A stretch of DNA of 64,000 bases, from NCBI GenBank assembly GCA_044220875.1, contig JBGAQH010000001.1:1178001-1242000 (forward strand), in the 5' to 3' direction. The number at the start of each line of letters is the position of its first letter. Position 1 is the stretch's first letter. The DNA comes from JAEUIT01 sp044220875. GTDB lineage: Bacteria; Planctomycetota; Phycisphaerae; Phycisphaerales; SM1A02. A program made the position numbers and the translations under genes. The notes beneath the pieces are model-generated. The model did no database searches and was not told where the DNA came from. It was given only the letters and a program-made list of their open reading frames with translations. Positions 44,649 to 53,173 of the stretch are shown here, piece after piece.

Positions 44649-45241
44649 CGCCGCACCTGCCGCTTCGCGCGGCGCGCCGCCCGCCACTCCTCGACGACGA
44701 TCGCGAACCGCTCGTGGTCGGCCCACTCGCCGGCGATCTGGAGGTAGCGCGGCGAGTAGCCCTCGGGACGAAATCCGACGCGTGCGGCCAGCCGCTTCGA
44801 GCGGACGTTCTCGGGGCGGATGTTGGCCTCGATGCGGTGGAGCCGCAGTCCGAGGAATCCGTGCTCGACCAGGAGGGCTAACGCTTCGCTCATGTATCCG
44901 CGGCCCTCGTGCGGATCGCCGACCCACCAGCCGGCCATGCCGCTGTTGAACGGGCCGCGGATGATCGAGTTCACGCTTGCGCCCCCGACGACCGTGCCGT
45001 CCTCGGTCAGGCAGACGAGGAGCTTGCAGTGGGTCTCGCTGCGCCGCGCGTCGAGCAGCCGGCGCACCCAGTCGGGACCCCACCCGGTCTCGCCGCGCTT
45101 GGGCTTGGGGTCCCATGCCCGGAGCCGGCGCATCGATCGCTTGCGCAGGGCCATCAGCTCCTCGGCGTCGCGGGCCGACGGAAACCGGAGAAAGACGCGC
45201 TCGCCCTTCCGCTCCGCGGAACTCAGGCCTCGCACGGTCAT
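44645..45241 (-). CDS. GNAT-family N-acetyltransferase (RimJ/RimL type)
   Basis: The 198-residue protein carries the GNAT fold: ERVFLRFPSARDAEELMAL, VVGGASVNSIIRG, acetyl-CoA loop GWWVGDPHEGRGYMSEALALL, and LHRIEANIRPENVRSKRLAARVGF. This matches acetylation of protein or small-molecule amines. It overlaps both neighbours by ATGA, so the MFS, GNAT and ThrE genes form one operon. Confidence 0.9.
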   Translation of the reverse strand: MTVRGLSSAERKGERVFLRFPSARDAEELMALRKRSMRRLRAWDPKPKRGETGWGPDWVRRLLDARRSETHCKLLVCLTEDGTVVGGASVNSIIRGPFNSGMAGWWVGDPHEGRGYMSEALALLVEHGFLGLRLHRIEANIRPENVRSKRLAARVGFRPEGYSPRYLQIAGEWADHERFAIVVEEWRAARRAKRQVRR

Positions 45242-46629
45242 GCCGCGGCGGCTCCCGGACGGCCGCGCTCGATGAGCGCGAAGGCGCAGGCGAAGGCGCA
45301 GGCGAAGGCCGCCGCCGCGGTCCAGTGTCCCGCGGCCGGTCCGTGCAGCGACACGGCGGCGCCGACGATGGCGATGCCGGTCGAGGCGGCGACCTGCCGC
45401 ATGGTGCCGAGCAGCCCCGATGCCTGGGCCCGCCGATCGGCCCCGACGCGCGAGAGCGCGTCGGTGTTCGCCGGGCTCATGAGGAAGCCGACGCCGAAGC
45501 CGAAGAGCACCAGGCCGCAGGCGATCGCGGGATAGGACGCCCAGCCGACGGCGATCGCCTCGACGCAGAGGCCGGCGGTGGCGAGCGTCGTTCCGAGGAG
45601 GATCGGCATCCGCGCTCCGCGCCGGTCGTACATGCGGCCCGCGACGTGCACCACGACGAGCGTCGGCAGCATCATCGGCAGGAGCGCTGCACCGGCCCGG
45701 GCCTGCGAGAAGTGCAGCGCGTGCTGGAAGTACTCGCTCATGAAGATGACCTGGCCGGTCATCGCAAACTGCGAGCAGAAGAGGACGAGGGCATCGCCCA
45801 GGAAGCTGCGGTCGTCGAAGAGCCGCACGGCGACGAGGGGATGCTCGCGGCGCCACTCGGTGGCGACGAACGCGACGCAAAGCGCCGCGCCGAGGACAAG
45901 CGGCCCGAGCACCAGCGGCGTCGTCCATCCCCACGCGACTCCCTGCTGGATGCCGAAGACGAACGCCGGAAGTCCGAGGAGGTAGAGCGCGACGCCGAAG
46001 GGGTCGATGCGCCCTCGGGCGCACGGCCCGTTGTCCGGTCGGACGATGGCCGTGAGGATCAGGGCGAACGCGGCGATGGGCAGGTTGAGGTAGAAGACCG
46101 CCCGCCAGCCGACGTGTTGGGCGAGCAGTCCGCCGATGAGCGGTCCGAGCGTGAGGAAGAGCATCGGAATGCCCACGTACACGCCCATCGCCTTGCCCCG
46201 CTCGCCGGGGGCGAAGCTGCCGATGACGATGCTCGAGCTGGCCGGCTGCATGAGGGCAGCGCCGAGTCCCTGCAGGGCGCGGCCGATGATGAGCACCGTC
46301 ACGTTGGGCGCCATGCCGCACATCACGCTCGCGGCGGAGAAGAGCGTCATGCCCAGCACGAAGGCCCGGACGCGGCCCACGCTGTCCGCGAAGCGGCCGC
46401 AGAGGGCGATGAGCGAGGCCATCGTGAGCGTGTACGCGTTCATGACCCACTGGCGATCGCTCTCGCTCATGTCGAACGAGGCGCTGATGCTGGGCAGCGC
46501 GACGCCCACGACGGTGACGTCGAGGAGGATCATCGCCAGCGATCCGGTCATCGCCAGGAGGACGAGCCACCGGCGGGGGTGCTGTCCGGGCGAGGGGGGC
46601 GCGTCCGCGGTCATGTTCGAGCCTGCCAT
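45238..46629 (-). CDS. MFS drug-efflux-type transporter (DHA2/14-helix family)
   Basis: The 463-residue protein has 14 probable helices with motif A-like GRFADSVGRVRAFVLG, motif C-like GIPMLFLTLGPLIGGLLAQ and a DHA2 start (ILLDVTVVGVALPSISASF, QWVMNAYTLTMASLIALCG). It probably exports toxic compounds using the proton gradient. ATG 46629 is used; ATG 46614 is five codons in. It heads the MFS-GNAT-ThrE operon. Confidence 0.88.
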   Translation of the reverse strand: MAGSNMTADAPPSPGQHPRRWLVLLAMTGSLAMILLDVTVVGVALPSISASFDMSESDRQWVMNAYTLTMASLIALCGRFADSVGRVRAFVLGMTLFSAASVMCGMAPNVTVLIIGRALQGLGAALMQPASSSIVIGSFAPGERGKAMGVYVGIPMLFLTLGPLIGGLLAQHVGWRAVFYLNLPIAAFALILTAIVRPDNGPCARGRIDPFGVALYLLGLPAFVFGIQQGVAWGWTTPLVLGPLVLGAALCVAFVATEWRREHPLVAVRLFDDRSFLGDALVLFCSQFAMTGQVIFMSEYFQHALHFSQARAGAALLPMMLPTLVVVHVAGRMYDRRGARMPILLGTTLATAGLCVEAIAVGWASYPAIACGLVLFGFGVGFLMSPANTDALSRVGADRRAQASGLLGTMRQVAASTGIAIVGAAVSLHGPAAGHWTAAAAFACAFACAFALIERGRPGAAAA

Positions 46630-46703
46630 GCGCCCCTGATGCTACCGGGATTCCCGCGACGCCTCGGTTCGGCGGCGCCGTGAGTTCCCCTACACTCCGC
46701 GTC

Positions 46704-47183
46704 ATGCAAGCCAACGCCGCCGCGTGTCTCTCCTTCGGCCTGCTCCTCGCGGGGTGCGCGACATCGCCGTCGCCCAATCCGCCTCCCGCGTCGCGCAAGC
46801 CGGTTCCCGACGCGCCGCGTCCGTCGATCGCCGGCGTCTGGAAGGTGATTGGCGTCGATGTGGGCGGTGTCCACCTGAAGGCGCCGACTGCGGGAGAGGC
46901 CATCGTGCTCGAGTTCTCCGAAAGCGACATTCCCTCGCCGCGGGTCGGAGGGTTCGGCGGCGTCAACCGATTCTCGGGTTCGTACAGCTTCTCCCTCGGC
47001 GAGATGAACGTCGGCGGCATGTGGGTCAACAACATCGCCTCAACGCTGCGGGCGGGCCCCGAGCAGCTCATGGAATTCGAATCAAGGCTGCTCGACGTGC
47101 TTGGCAGGGCCCGCACGTTCAGCTTCGACGGCACGCAGGGCACCATCGACAGCGGCGGGGACCGCATTCGGTTGTCGCGATGA
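46704..47183 (+). CDS. META-domain (HslJ-like) lipoprotein
   Basis: A lipobox (FGLLLAGC, Cys18) precedes a META/DUF306 domain: IAGVWKVIGVDVGG, AIVLEFSE, VGGFGGVNRFSGSYSF, and FDGTQGTIDSGGDRIRLSR. The 159-residue protein is probably periplasmic. Its stop overlaps the next start (ATGA). Confidence 0.78.
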   Translation: MQANAAACLSFGLLLAGCATSPSPNPPPASRKPVPDAPRPSIAGVWKVIGVDVGGVHLKAPTAGEAIVLEFSESDIPSPRVGGFGGVNRFSGSYSFSLGEMNVGGMWVNNIASTLRAGPEQLMEFESRLLDVLGRARTFSFDGTQGTIDSGGDRIRLSR

Positions 47184-48856
47184 TGGACGCCGCGCCCGCA
47201 ACCCCTTCCTCGTCGGGTCCCCGCCCGACCGCGGTCCGGTGGTGGATTCCGCCCGCGGTGCTGGCCCTCGCCCTTGCGGTGATCTGGTGGAGCCCCTTCG
47301 ACCACCCGCTCTACCCGCACGACGAGGGCCGCTACGCCGCCGTGGCGGCGCGCATGGTCGACAGCGGCGACTGGATCGTGCCGGTGTTCCGCGGGCAGCC
47401 GCACATCACCAAGCCGCCGCTGACGTATTGGCTGGAGGCGATGGCGGTGGCGCTCCTCGGCCGGACCGAGGCCGCGGCCCGGCTGCCGGCGATGCTGGCG
47501 ACGACGGGCGTCGTCCTCGCGATCTTCTCGTTCATGCGGTCGCGCCGCGGCATGGTCGCCGCCCTTCTCGCCGTCGGCATGTACGCGATCCTTCCGCTTG
47601 CGCTCATCGTCGGGCGCATCGGCGCCACGGATGCCATCCTGAATCTCTGCTGGACCGGCGGCCTGCTCTCGGGCTATCTCGCGATCGAAAGCGGCCAGCG
47701 CCGGTGGCGGGCGTTCTTCTGGACCTGCATCGCGCTTGCTGCGCTCACGAAGGGGCCGCTCGCCGTTGCGCCGCTGGGGATCATCGGCACATGGCTCTTC
47801 CTCGGCGGACGACTCCGCGACCTCACCAAGCTCGGCCTCGGATGGGGACTGCTCGCGCCGCTTCCGCTGGTCGCCTGGATCCTCGCGGTCCGGAATGCCG
47901 GCCACGACGTCGTCGGCACGCTCTGGATGGAGTCGTTCGGCCGCGCGAACGGCGCGTTAGGCAAGCATGAGCCCTGGTGGTTCTACCTTCCGATCTTCCT
48001 GATCGGGTTCTTCCCCGCGACCGCGATGCTGACGCTGCCGTTCTTCAACATGAGCCCGGGGCGAGGCTGGGCTGCACTTCGCGCCGGATCGCTGTCATCG
48101 CTCCTGACCCTCGCGGTCGTCGTTCCGCTCATCGTGTTCAGCGCGGCGTCCGGCAAGCTGCCGACCTATCTGCTGCCGGTTGCGGCGCCCCTGGCGATGC
48201 TCGTTGCCCGAACGCTGCAGGCATGGGTGGACGGGACGTTTGACCGGCCGATCGAGGGATTCAGGCCGCCGGACGTGCGCATCACCGTCGCGGTGTGTTC
48301 GGGCCTGGTCGCAGTGGGCTTTCCCGTCGCGACGCTCTTCGCGCCGCCGCTCTTCCGGTGGCTGTGGATGCCGGCGCTCATCATGGTGCTGCCCTTCGCG
48401 GCGGCCGTCGCCGGCGCGTGCGCATGGTCACAGCCGCAGCGGCGACCGTTCGCCATCGCGGGCGTCTGGCTTGCGCTCGTCGGCGCGTGGATCGTCGTCT
48501 TCCACGAGGAAGATCGCCTGTGGCAGCCCCGGTCGCCCGAGCTCGCGATGGAAGCGGTCGAGCGAAGCGCGGGACCGAATGCGACGGTGGTCGTCATCGG
48601 ATCGTCCGACCAGACCCGGCACTTCTACCACTCGGGACCGATCCGCGACCTCGGCAGCTCGCCGAACTGGAAGTCGGCCCGCGCCGAGATCGAGCGTGCG
48701 GACGTGGTGATCGTCGACGATGAGCTCTGGCCGAAGCTCGCGGAGTCGCTGCCCGACGTCGCACGGCGGCTTGAGGTCGTGGACACCAAGCCGGCGTTTC
48801 TCGGCGGCGACGTTCGGATCGCCAGGGTCGTACCGTCGACCCAGGCGAATCGTTAG
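47180..48856 (+). CDS. GT39/ArnT-type membrane glycosyltransferase
   Basis: The 558-residue polytopic protein has the PMT-2/ArnT pattern: an acidic motif in the first periplasmic loop (FDHPLYPHDEGRYAAVAARM), HITKPPLTYWLEA, and VGRIGATDAILNLCW in a later helix. About 10-12 membrane helices come before a periplasmic C-terminal domain. It would transfer sugars from a lipid-linked donor to lipids or proteins. It is translationally coupled to the META lipoprotein. Confidence 0.87.
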   Translation: MMDAAPATPSSSGPRPTAVRWWIPPAVLALALAVIWWSPFDHPLYPHDEGRYAAVAARMVDSGDWIVPVFRGQPHITKPPLTYWLEAMAVALLGRTEAAARLPAMLATTGVVLAIFSFMRSRRGMVAALLAVGMYAILPLALIVGRIGATDAILNLCWTGGLLSGYLAIESGQRRWRAFFWTCIALAALTKGPLAVAPLGIIGTWLFLGGRLRDLTKLGLGWGLLAPLPLVAWILAVRNAGHDVVGTLWMESFGRANGALGKHEPWWFYLPIFLIGFFPATAMLTLPFFNMSPGRGWAALRAGSLSSLLTLAVVVPLIVFSAASGKLPTYLLPVAAPLAMLVARTLQAWVDGTFDRPIEGFRPPDVRITVAVCSGLVAVGFPVATLFAPPLFRWLWMPALIMVLPFAAAVAGACAWSQPQRRPFAIAGVWLALVGAWIVVFHEEDRLWQPRSPELAMEAVERSAGPNATVVVIGSSDQTRHFYHSGPIRDLGSSPNWKSARAEIERADVVIVDDELWPKLAESLPDVARRLEVVDTKPAFLGGDVRIARVVPSTQANR

Positions 48857-48949
48857 TTCGCCGGGACGGTCGCGGGGGCGCGAAGACGCCGGCGCGGCGC
48901 GCTGGCGCCGCCGGAGCAGCTCGGCGAGCCGCGCCGACGTCCGTTGCGG

Positions 48950-49444
48950 TCAGACGCCTCGGTGCTTCGGAGCGCGGTAGCTCGGGCGCTCGGACTCGGG
49001 AATGACGTCCCGAGGCGTCGGACGGAGGCCCTTCTCCTGGGCCGCGGCACGGAAGATCTCGAACGAGGTGTCGCGGAGCATGACCTTCACGGCGCTCTGC
49101 ATCTGAACGAGCCGATCGTGGAGTGCGCAGGGCTCGCCGACGCCGCAGACGCCGCCGCCGAACGGGCACAGCGGGCTGACGTCATCGCGCTCAAACAGGC
49201 AGTAGACGTCCTGCAGGGCGATCTCCTCCGGCCGCTTCGCCAGGGCGTAGCCGCCGCCGGGGCCGGGCGAGCCGTGGACGAGGCCGGCCTGCGAGAGCAC
49301 CGTCAGGAGCTTCGCGACCATGGCTCGCGGGAGCCCGCGTTGATCCGCGATGTCGTTCGCGGAAAGTCGGGACTTGCCGCCATCCCACGACTCGGCGAGG
49401 CGGCTCAAAGCTGCAATGGCACGTTCCGTTTGTTTGCCGTACAT
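48950..49444 (-). CDS. Rrf2-family transcriptional regulator with Fe-S cysteine set
   Basis: The 164-residue protein has an Rrf2 winged helix (ALSRLAESW, SANDIADQRGLPRAMVAKLLTVL, GLVHGSPGPGGGYALAK) and three cysteines in the usual loop, Cys93, Cys100 and Cys106 (CPFGGGVCGVGEPC). These suggest binding of an iron-sulfur cluster and sensing of oxygen, nitric oxide or Fe-S status. It is divergent from the cbb3 operon, which it most likely controls; this is inference from position. Confidence 0.85.
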   Translation of the reverse strand: MYGKQTERAIAALSRLAESWDGGKSRLSANDIADQRGLPRAMVAKLLTVLSQAGLVHGSPGPGGGYALAKRPEEIALQDVYCLFERDDVSPLCPFGGGVCGVGEPCALHDRLVQMQSAVKVMLRDTSFEIFRAAAQEKGLRPTPRDVIPESERPSYRAPKHRGV

Positions 49445-49922
49445 ATCGTGCGGTCCATTCGTCGCCGGGCGACGTTCGGGAGAAGAGGACACTTCACCGG
49501 GAGCCCCGGATGTGGGGGGCAGTACCCTACCAACTGGTCCGGGATTCGACGGGAGGACGTCGGCGGGTGCAGTGGTGAGCAAGTGACCTCGTTGCAGGGG
49601 GAGGGGCGACGACAATCGCGTCGCCGCCCATTTCCGGAGGAATCCGGGGTGAGGCTCTAGACGCCTCTTAGAATCTAGGATATACAGATCGTCAATTCTC
49701 GCAACCCTCGCTGCGGGATTTTCCGATGGAGGTTCGCTGGTAACGCGGATGAACTCCATGTGGTTCCAGCAGGACCGTGCTTGGGCGCGGGCTGGTGGCG
49801 GCGAATTCTTCGGAGCCAAGGTCGGTGTTTCCCTGTGTGGGGGAGTGCACCTCCGGCTCTCATGACGGCACTCATCAGGCCCGCGTCAAGGGCCTCAATA
49901 GTCGGTAGCTTGAGAAGGAACT
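49445..49922. other. Long regulatory region between the Rrf2 gene and the cbb3 operon
   Basis: These 478 bases have no convincing gene. They contain the candidate promoter and palindrome at 49656-49686. A good ribosome site, AAGGA, lies five bases before the ccoNO start. I see no FNR-type TTGAT-N4-ATCAA box. Confidence 0.5.
49656..49686 (+). promoter_or_regulatory. Candidate cbb3 operon promoter with overlapping palindromes
   Basis: TAGACG (49658-49663) and TATACA (49681-49686) are 17 bases apart, a modest sigma-70-like pair. The spacer holds the palindrome TAGAATCTA (49669-49677), and TCTAGA (49656-49661) overlaps the -35. An Rrf2 dimer could bind here, but no published site consensus is matched. 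The leader would be about 230 bases. Confidence 0.3.
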
Positions 49923-52259
49923 ATGGCGACACCTACTCCTCTCACGTCTCCCCATTCGGCGGAGACTTCGGCGAGCGCCGGTCGGCTTGACCGCTTCTCG
50001 TACGACGACGCGATCGTGCGCAAGTTCATCTTGGCGACTGTCCTCTGGGGCGTCGTCGGCATGCTCGTGGGCGTGATCATCGCCCTGCAGCTCGCGAGTC
50101 CCATGTTCAACTTCGGTTGGACGCCGCTCGGCGAGTTTCTCAGCTTCGGTCGCCTTCGGCCGCTGCACACCAACGCGGTGATCTTCGCCTTCGCGGGGAA
50201 CGCGCTCTTCGGCGCGATCTACTACTCCTCGCCGCGTCTGCTCAAGACGCCGATGTTCAGCAAGCTGCTCTCCAACATCCACTTCTGGGGATGGCAGGCG
50301 ATCATCGTCTCGGCTGCGCTCACGCTGCCCTTGGGCATCACCCAAGGCAAGGAGTACGCCGAGCTCGAGTGGCCGATCGACATCGCGGTCGTTCTCGTGT
50401 GGGTCGTCTTCGCGGTGAACTTCTTCGGCACGCTCGCGATTCGGCGCGAACGGCACCTCTACGTCGCGATCTGGTTCTACATCGCGACGGTCGTGGCGAT
50501 CGCCGTCCTCTACATCTTCAACAACATCGTGATGCCGGCCGGCTGGCTCAAGAGCTACTCGATCTACGCCGGAACGCAGGACGCGTTCATGCAGTGGTGG
50601 TACGGCCACAACGCCGTCGCCTTCTTCCTGACCACGCCCTTCCTCGGCATGATGTACTACTTCCTGCCGAAGGCCGCGGAGCGTCCGGTGTTCTCGTACC
50701 GGCTGTCGATCGTGCACTTCTGGAGCCTGGTGTTCATCTACATCTGGGCCGGACCGCACCACCTGCACTACACGTCGATTCCCGAGTGGGCCTCGACGCT
50801 CGGCATGCTCTTCTCGGTCATGCTCTGGATGCCCTCGTGGGGCGGCATGCTGAACGGCCTCCTCACGCTTCGCGGCGCATGGCACCGCGTCGCGAGCGAT
50901 CCGATCCTCAAGTTCTACGTCGTCGCCATCACCTTCTACGGCATGTCGACGTTCGAGGGGCCGCTGCTCTCGGTGAAGAGCGTCAACGCCCTCTCGCACT
51001 ACACGGACTGGACGATCGCCCACGTCCATGCCGGCGCGCTCGGATGGGTCGGCTTCATGAGCTTTGGCCTCGCCTACTGGCTCGCGCCCCGGCTCTTCCA
51101 GACCGGCTCGATGGCGAAGCCGAGCTGGGTCGGTCTCCACTTCTGGCTCGGGACGATCGGCATCCTGCTCTACGTGATTCCGATCTATGCCGCGGGCCTG
51201 ACCCAGGGGCTCATGTGGCGGGCCTTCAACAACGAGGGCTTCCTGCAGTTCCCCGACTTCATCGAGACGGTGACCATCCTGATCCCGATGTACTGGTTCC
51301 GCGTCCTCGGCGGCACCATCTACCTGTTGGGTGCGCTGCTCTGCTTCGTGAACGTGCTCATGACCTGGGCGAAGCGTCCCGCCACCTACGACGTTCCGGT
51401 CTACGAGGCGGCTCCGCTCGCCAAGGGCTTCCGCGAGCACCCGATCCCGGGTTCATCGCTGCCCAAGGGTTCGGTGGTCGATTTCGCCCACAAGCTCAAC
51501 GTCTTCGGCCAGCTGAACTGGCACCGCAAGTTCGAGGGCATCCCGACGGTCTTCACGGTCTTCGTGGCCCTGGGCATCGTCAGCGCATCGCTCTTCGAGA
51601 TCGTCCCGCTCTTCTCGCGCACCTCGGACATCACCCGCATCAAGAGCGTGACCCCGTACACGCCGCTTGAGCTCAGCGGACGCGAGATCTACATCGCCGA
51701 GGGCTGCTCCAACTGCCACTCGCAGATGATCCGCCCGATGCGCGCCGAGACCGAGCGCTACGGCGAGTACAGCAAGCCCGGCGAGTCGGTGTTCGATCAC
51801 CCGTACCTGTTCGGCTCGCGCCGCATCGGTCCGGATCTGGCCCGCGTCGGCAAGAAGATCCCCTCGGCGCTCTGGCACGTCCGGCACCTCAACCTGCCGA
51901 CGGACACGAGCCCCGGTTCGATCATGCCCAGCTACGGCCATCTCCTCGCCCAGGACATGGACTGGTCACGGATCACGGCCAACGTCAACGCAATGGTCGG
52001 ACTCGGCGTTCCGTACGACGATGCGACCGTGCGTGACGCAGAGTCGCTCGCGAAGCAGCAGGCCAAGCAGATCGCGGCGATGGTCAAGGTCGAGAACGGT
52101 CCGGACGGCGTCGAGAACAAGAAGGTCGTGGCCCTGATCGCGTACCTGATGCGACTCGGCACCGACATCGACAAGCCCATCGAGGTCGCTCCTCCGGCGC
52201 CGGCGGTCGCGTCGAGCGGCCTGTCCGGTGGGGTGCCGATCCACCAGGGAGGCGAGTGA
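49923..52259 (+). CDS. ccoNO: cbb3 cytochrome c oxidase, fused subunits I and II (CcoN-CcoO)
   Basis: One 778-residue frame joins CcoN (about 1-490: RPLHTNAVIFAFAGNALFG, YGHNAVAFFLTTPFLGMMYY, GPHHLHYTSIPEW, DWTIAHVHAGALGW with haem- and copper-ligand histidines) to CcoO (about 520-778). CcoO has a membrane anchor and the c-type haem site CSNCH at 595-599 and the distal Met region SPGSIMPSYGHLL. This is the catalytic core of a high-affinity terminal oxidase that reduces oxygen and pumps protons. The fusion is known from some Bacteroidetes and planctomycetes. It is the first gene of the operon. Confidence 0.95.
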   Translation: MATPTPLTSPHSAETSASAGRLDRFSYDDAIVRKFILATVLWGVVGMLVGVIIALQLASPMFNFGWTPLGEFLSFGRLRPLHTNAVIFAFAGNALFGAIYYSSPRLLKTPMFSKLLSNIHFWGWQAIIVSAALTLPLGITQGKEYAELEWPIDIAVVLVWVVFAVNFFGTLAIRRERHLYVAIWFYIATVVAIAVLYIFNNIVMPAGWLKSYSIYAGTQDAFMQWWYGHNAVAFFLTTPFLGMMYYFLPKAAERPVFSYRLSIVHFWSLVFIYIWAGPHHLHYTSIPEWASTLGMLFSVMLWMPSWGGMLNGLLTLRGAWHRVASDPILKFYVVAITFYGMSTFEGPLLSVKSVNALSHYTDWTIAHVHAGALGWVGFMSFGLAYWLAPRLFQTGSMAKPSWVGLHFWLGTIGILLYVIPIYAAGLTQGLMWRAFNNEGFLQFPDFIETVTILIPMYWFRVLGGTIYLLGALLCFVNVLMTWAKRPATYDVPVYEAAPLAKGFREHPIPGSSLPKGSVVDFAHKLNVFGQLNWHRKFEGIPTVFTVFVALGIVSASLFEIVPLFSRTSDITRIKSVTPYTPLELSGREIYIAEGCSNCHSQMIRPMRAETERYGEYSKPGESVFDHPYLFGSRRIGPDLARVGKKIPSALWHVRHLNLPTDTSPGSIMPSYGHLLAQDMDWSRITANVNAMVGLGVPYDDATVRDAESLAKQQAKQIAAMVKVENGPDGVENKKVVALIAYLMRLGTDIDKPIEVAPPAPAVASSGLSGGVPIHQGGE

Positions 52260-52260
52260 C

Positions 52261-52464
52261 ATGACCTTCCTCCCGACGCTCGCGGAGACGAGCGTGTTGG
52301 CCATCGTCTCGCTTCTCTTCTTCTTCTCGCTGTTCCTCGGCATCCTTGCGTGGCTCGTCATCGCGAACAAGAGCGGTCGCTTTGAGCGCGATGCCCGCAT
52401 TCCCCTCGAGGACGAACCGATCGAGCGCCGTGACGGGCTCGCGCAGGAGCACCCCCATGTCTAA
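52261..52464 (+). CDS. ccoQ: Small membrane protein in CcoQ position
   Basis: ATG 52261 is one base after the ccoNO stop. The 67-residue product has one N-terminal helix (VLAIVSLLFFFSLFLGILAWLVI, split by a Phe run) and a charged tail (RFERDARIPLEDEP), as expected for a CcoQ-like subunit. It overlaps ccoP by eight bases. The assignment rests on position, size and topology rather than on strong similarity. Confidence 0.7.
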   Translation: MTFLPTLAETSVLAIVSLLFFFSLFLGILAWLVIANKSGRFERDARIPLEDEPIERRDGLAQEHPHV

Positions 52465-53122
52465 CACCACCACCACCGCGCCCGCCACGGGTGCTCGGCT
52501 CGCGGAGCCGAAGATCCTGGACCACAACTACGACGGGATCCGGGAGTACGACAACCCGATGCCGTTCTGGTGGAGCGCCCTCTTCTGGGGCACGATCATC
52601 TTCTCGGTGCCCTACTTCGTGTATTACCACGTGGGCGTCGGACCCTCGCTCAACGACAATCTCGAAGTCGAGGTCGGCGAGTTCGTCGAAGCCCAGTCGG
52701 CCGCTCTCGGCGACATCAAGCCCGATGCCGCGACCATCCTCACGCTCGTCCAGAAGGACGCGAAGCTCAAGACCGGCGCATCAGTCATGTTCCGCTCGAA
52801 CTGCGCGACCTGCCATGGCCCCGAGGGCGGCGGTCGGACCGGTCCGAACATGACCGACGACAGCTACATCAACATCAAGAAGCCCGAGGACTTCTTCCGC
52901 GTCATCCGTGACGGCGTGGCCGGCAAGGGCATGCCCGAGTGGCGCAAGCGATTCAGCGAGCCGCAGCTGGTCCTTCTTGCGAGTTACGTCGCAAGTCTCC
53001 GTGGAACGAAACCTGCCGAGGCGAAGGAGGCTCAGGGAGTCCCGGTCCCCCCGTGGGAAGTTCCGGCCGCCGGTGCGTCTGCTGACGCCCCGTCTGCTGC
53101 TCCTGCATCAAAGAAGCCCTAA
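52457..53122 (+). CDS. ccoP: cbb3 oxidase subunit III with a single haem c (CcoP)
   Basis: The 221-residue protein starts with a soluble stretch and YDNPMPFWWSALFWGTIIFS, the typical CcoP membrane anchor. It carries one cytochrome c domain with CATCH at 116-120 and axial Met in GKGMPEWR. Usual proteobacterial CcoP has two haem sites in about 290-310 residues; here one domain is missing. It passes electrons from donors to CcoO. A Pro/Ala-rich tail follows. Confidence 0.9.
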   Translation: MSNTTTTAPATGARLAEPKILDHNYDGIREYDNPMPFWWSALFWGTIIFSVPYFVYYHVGVGPSLNDNLEVEVGEFVEAQSAALGDIKPDAATILTLVQKDAKLKTGASVMFRSNCATCHGPEGGGRTGPNMTDDSYINIKKPEDFFRVIRDGVAGKGMPEWRKRFSEPQLVLLASYVASLRGTKPAEAKEAQGVPVPPWEVPAAGASADAPSAAPASKKP

Positions 53123-53143
53123 GGCGTTTTTTCGCCCTCAGGG
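53117..53143 (+). terminator. Hairpin at the ccoP stop codon
   Basis: GGCG (53123-53126) pairs with CGCC (53133-53136) around a T6 loop, extended by CCCT/AGGG across an internal loop; the ccoP stop lies inside. It is weak for a terminator and may instead modulate read-through to, or stability of, the downstream genes. Confidence 0.3.
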
Positions 53144-53173
53144 ATTCGATGCGTCACCTCATCCTGAAAGGCT

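Noticed and set aside
53117..53143. Hairpin after ccoP as a proof of operon end
   Set aside because: The GC stem is only four pairs and the T-run forms the loop rather than following it, so the downstream ccoG genes are kept in the same operon.
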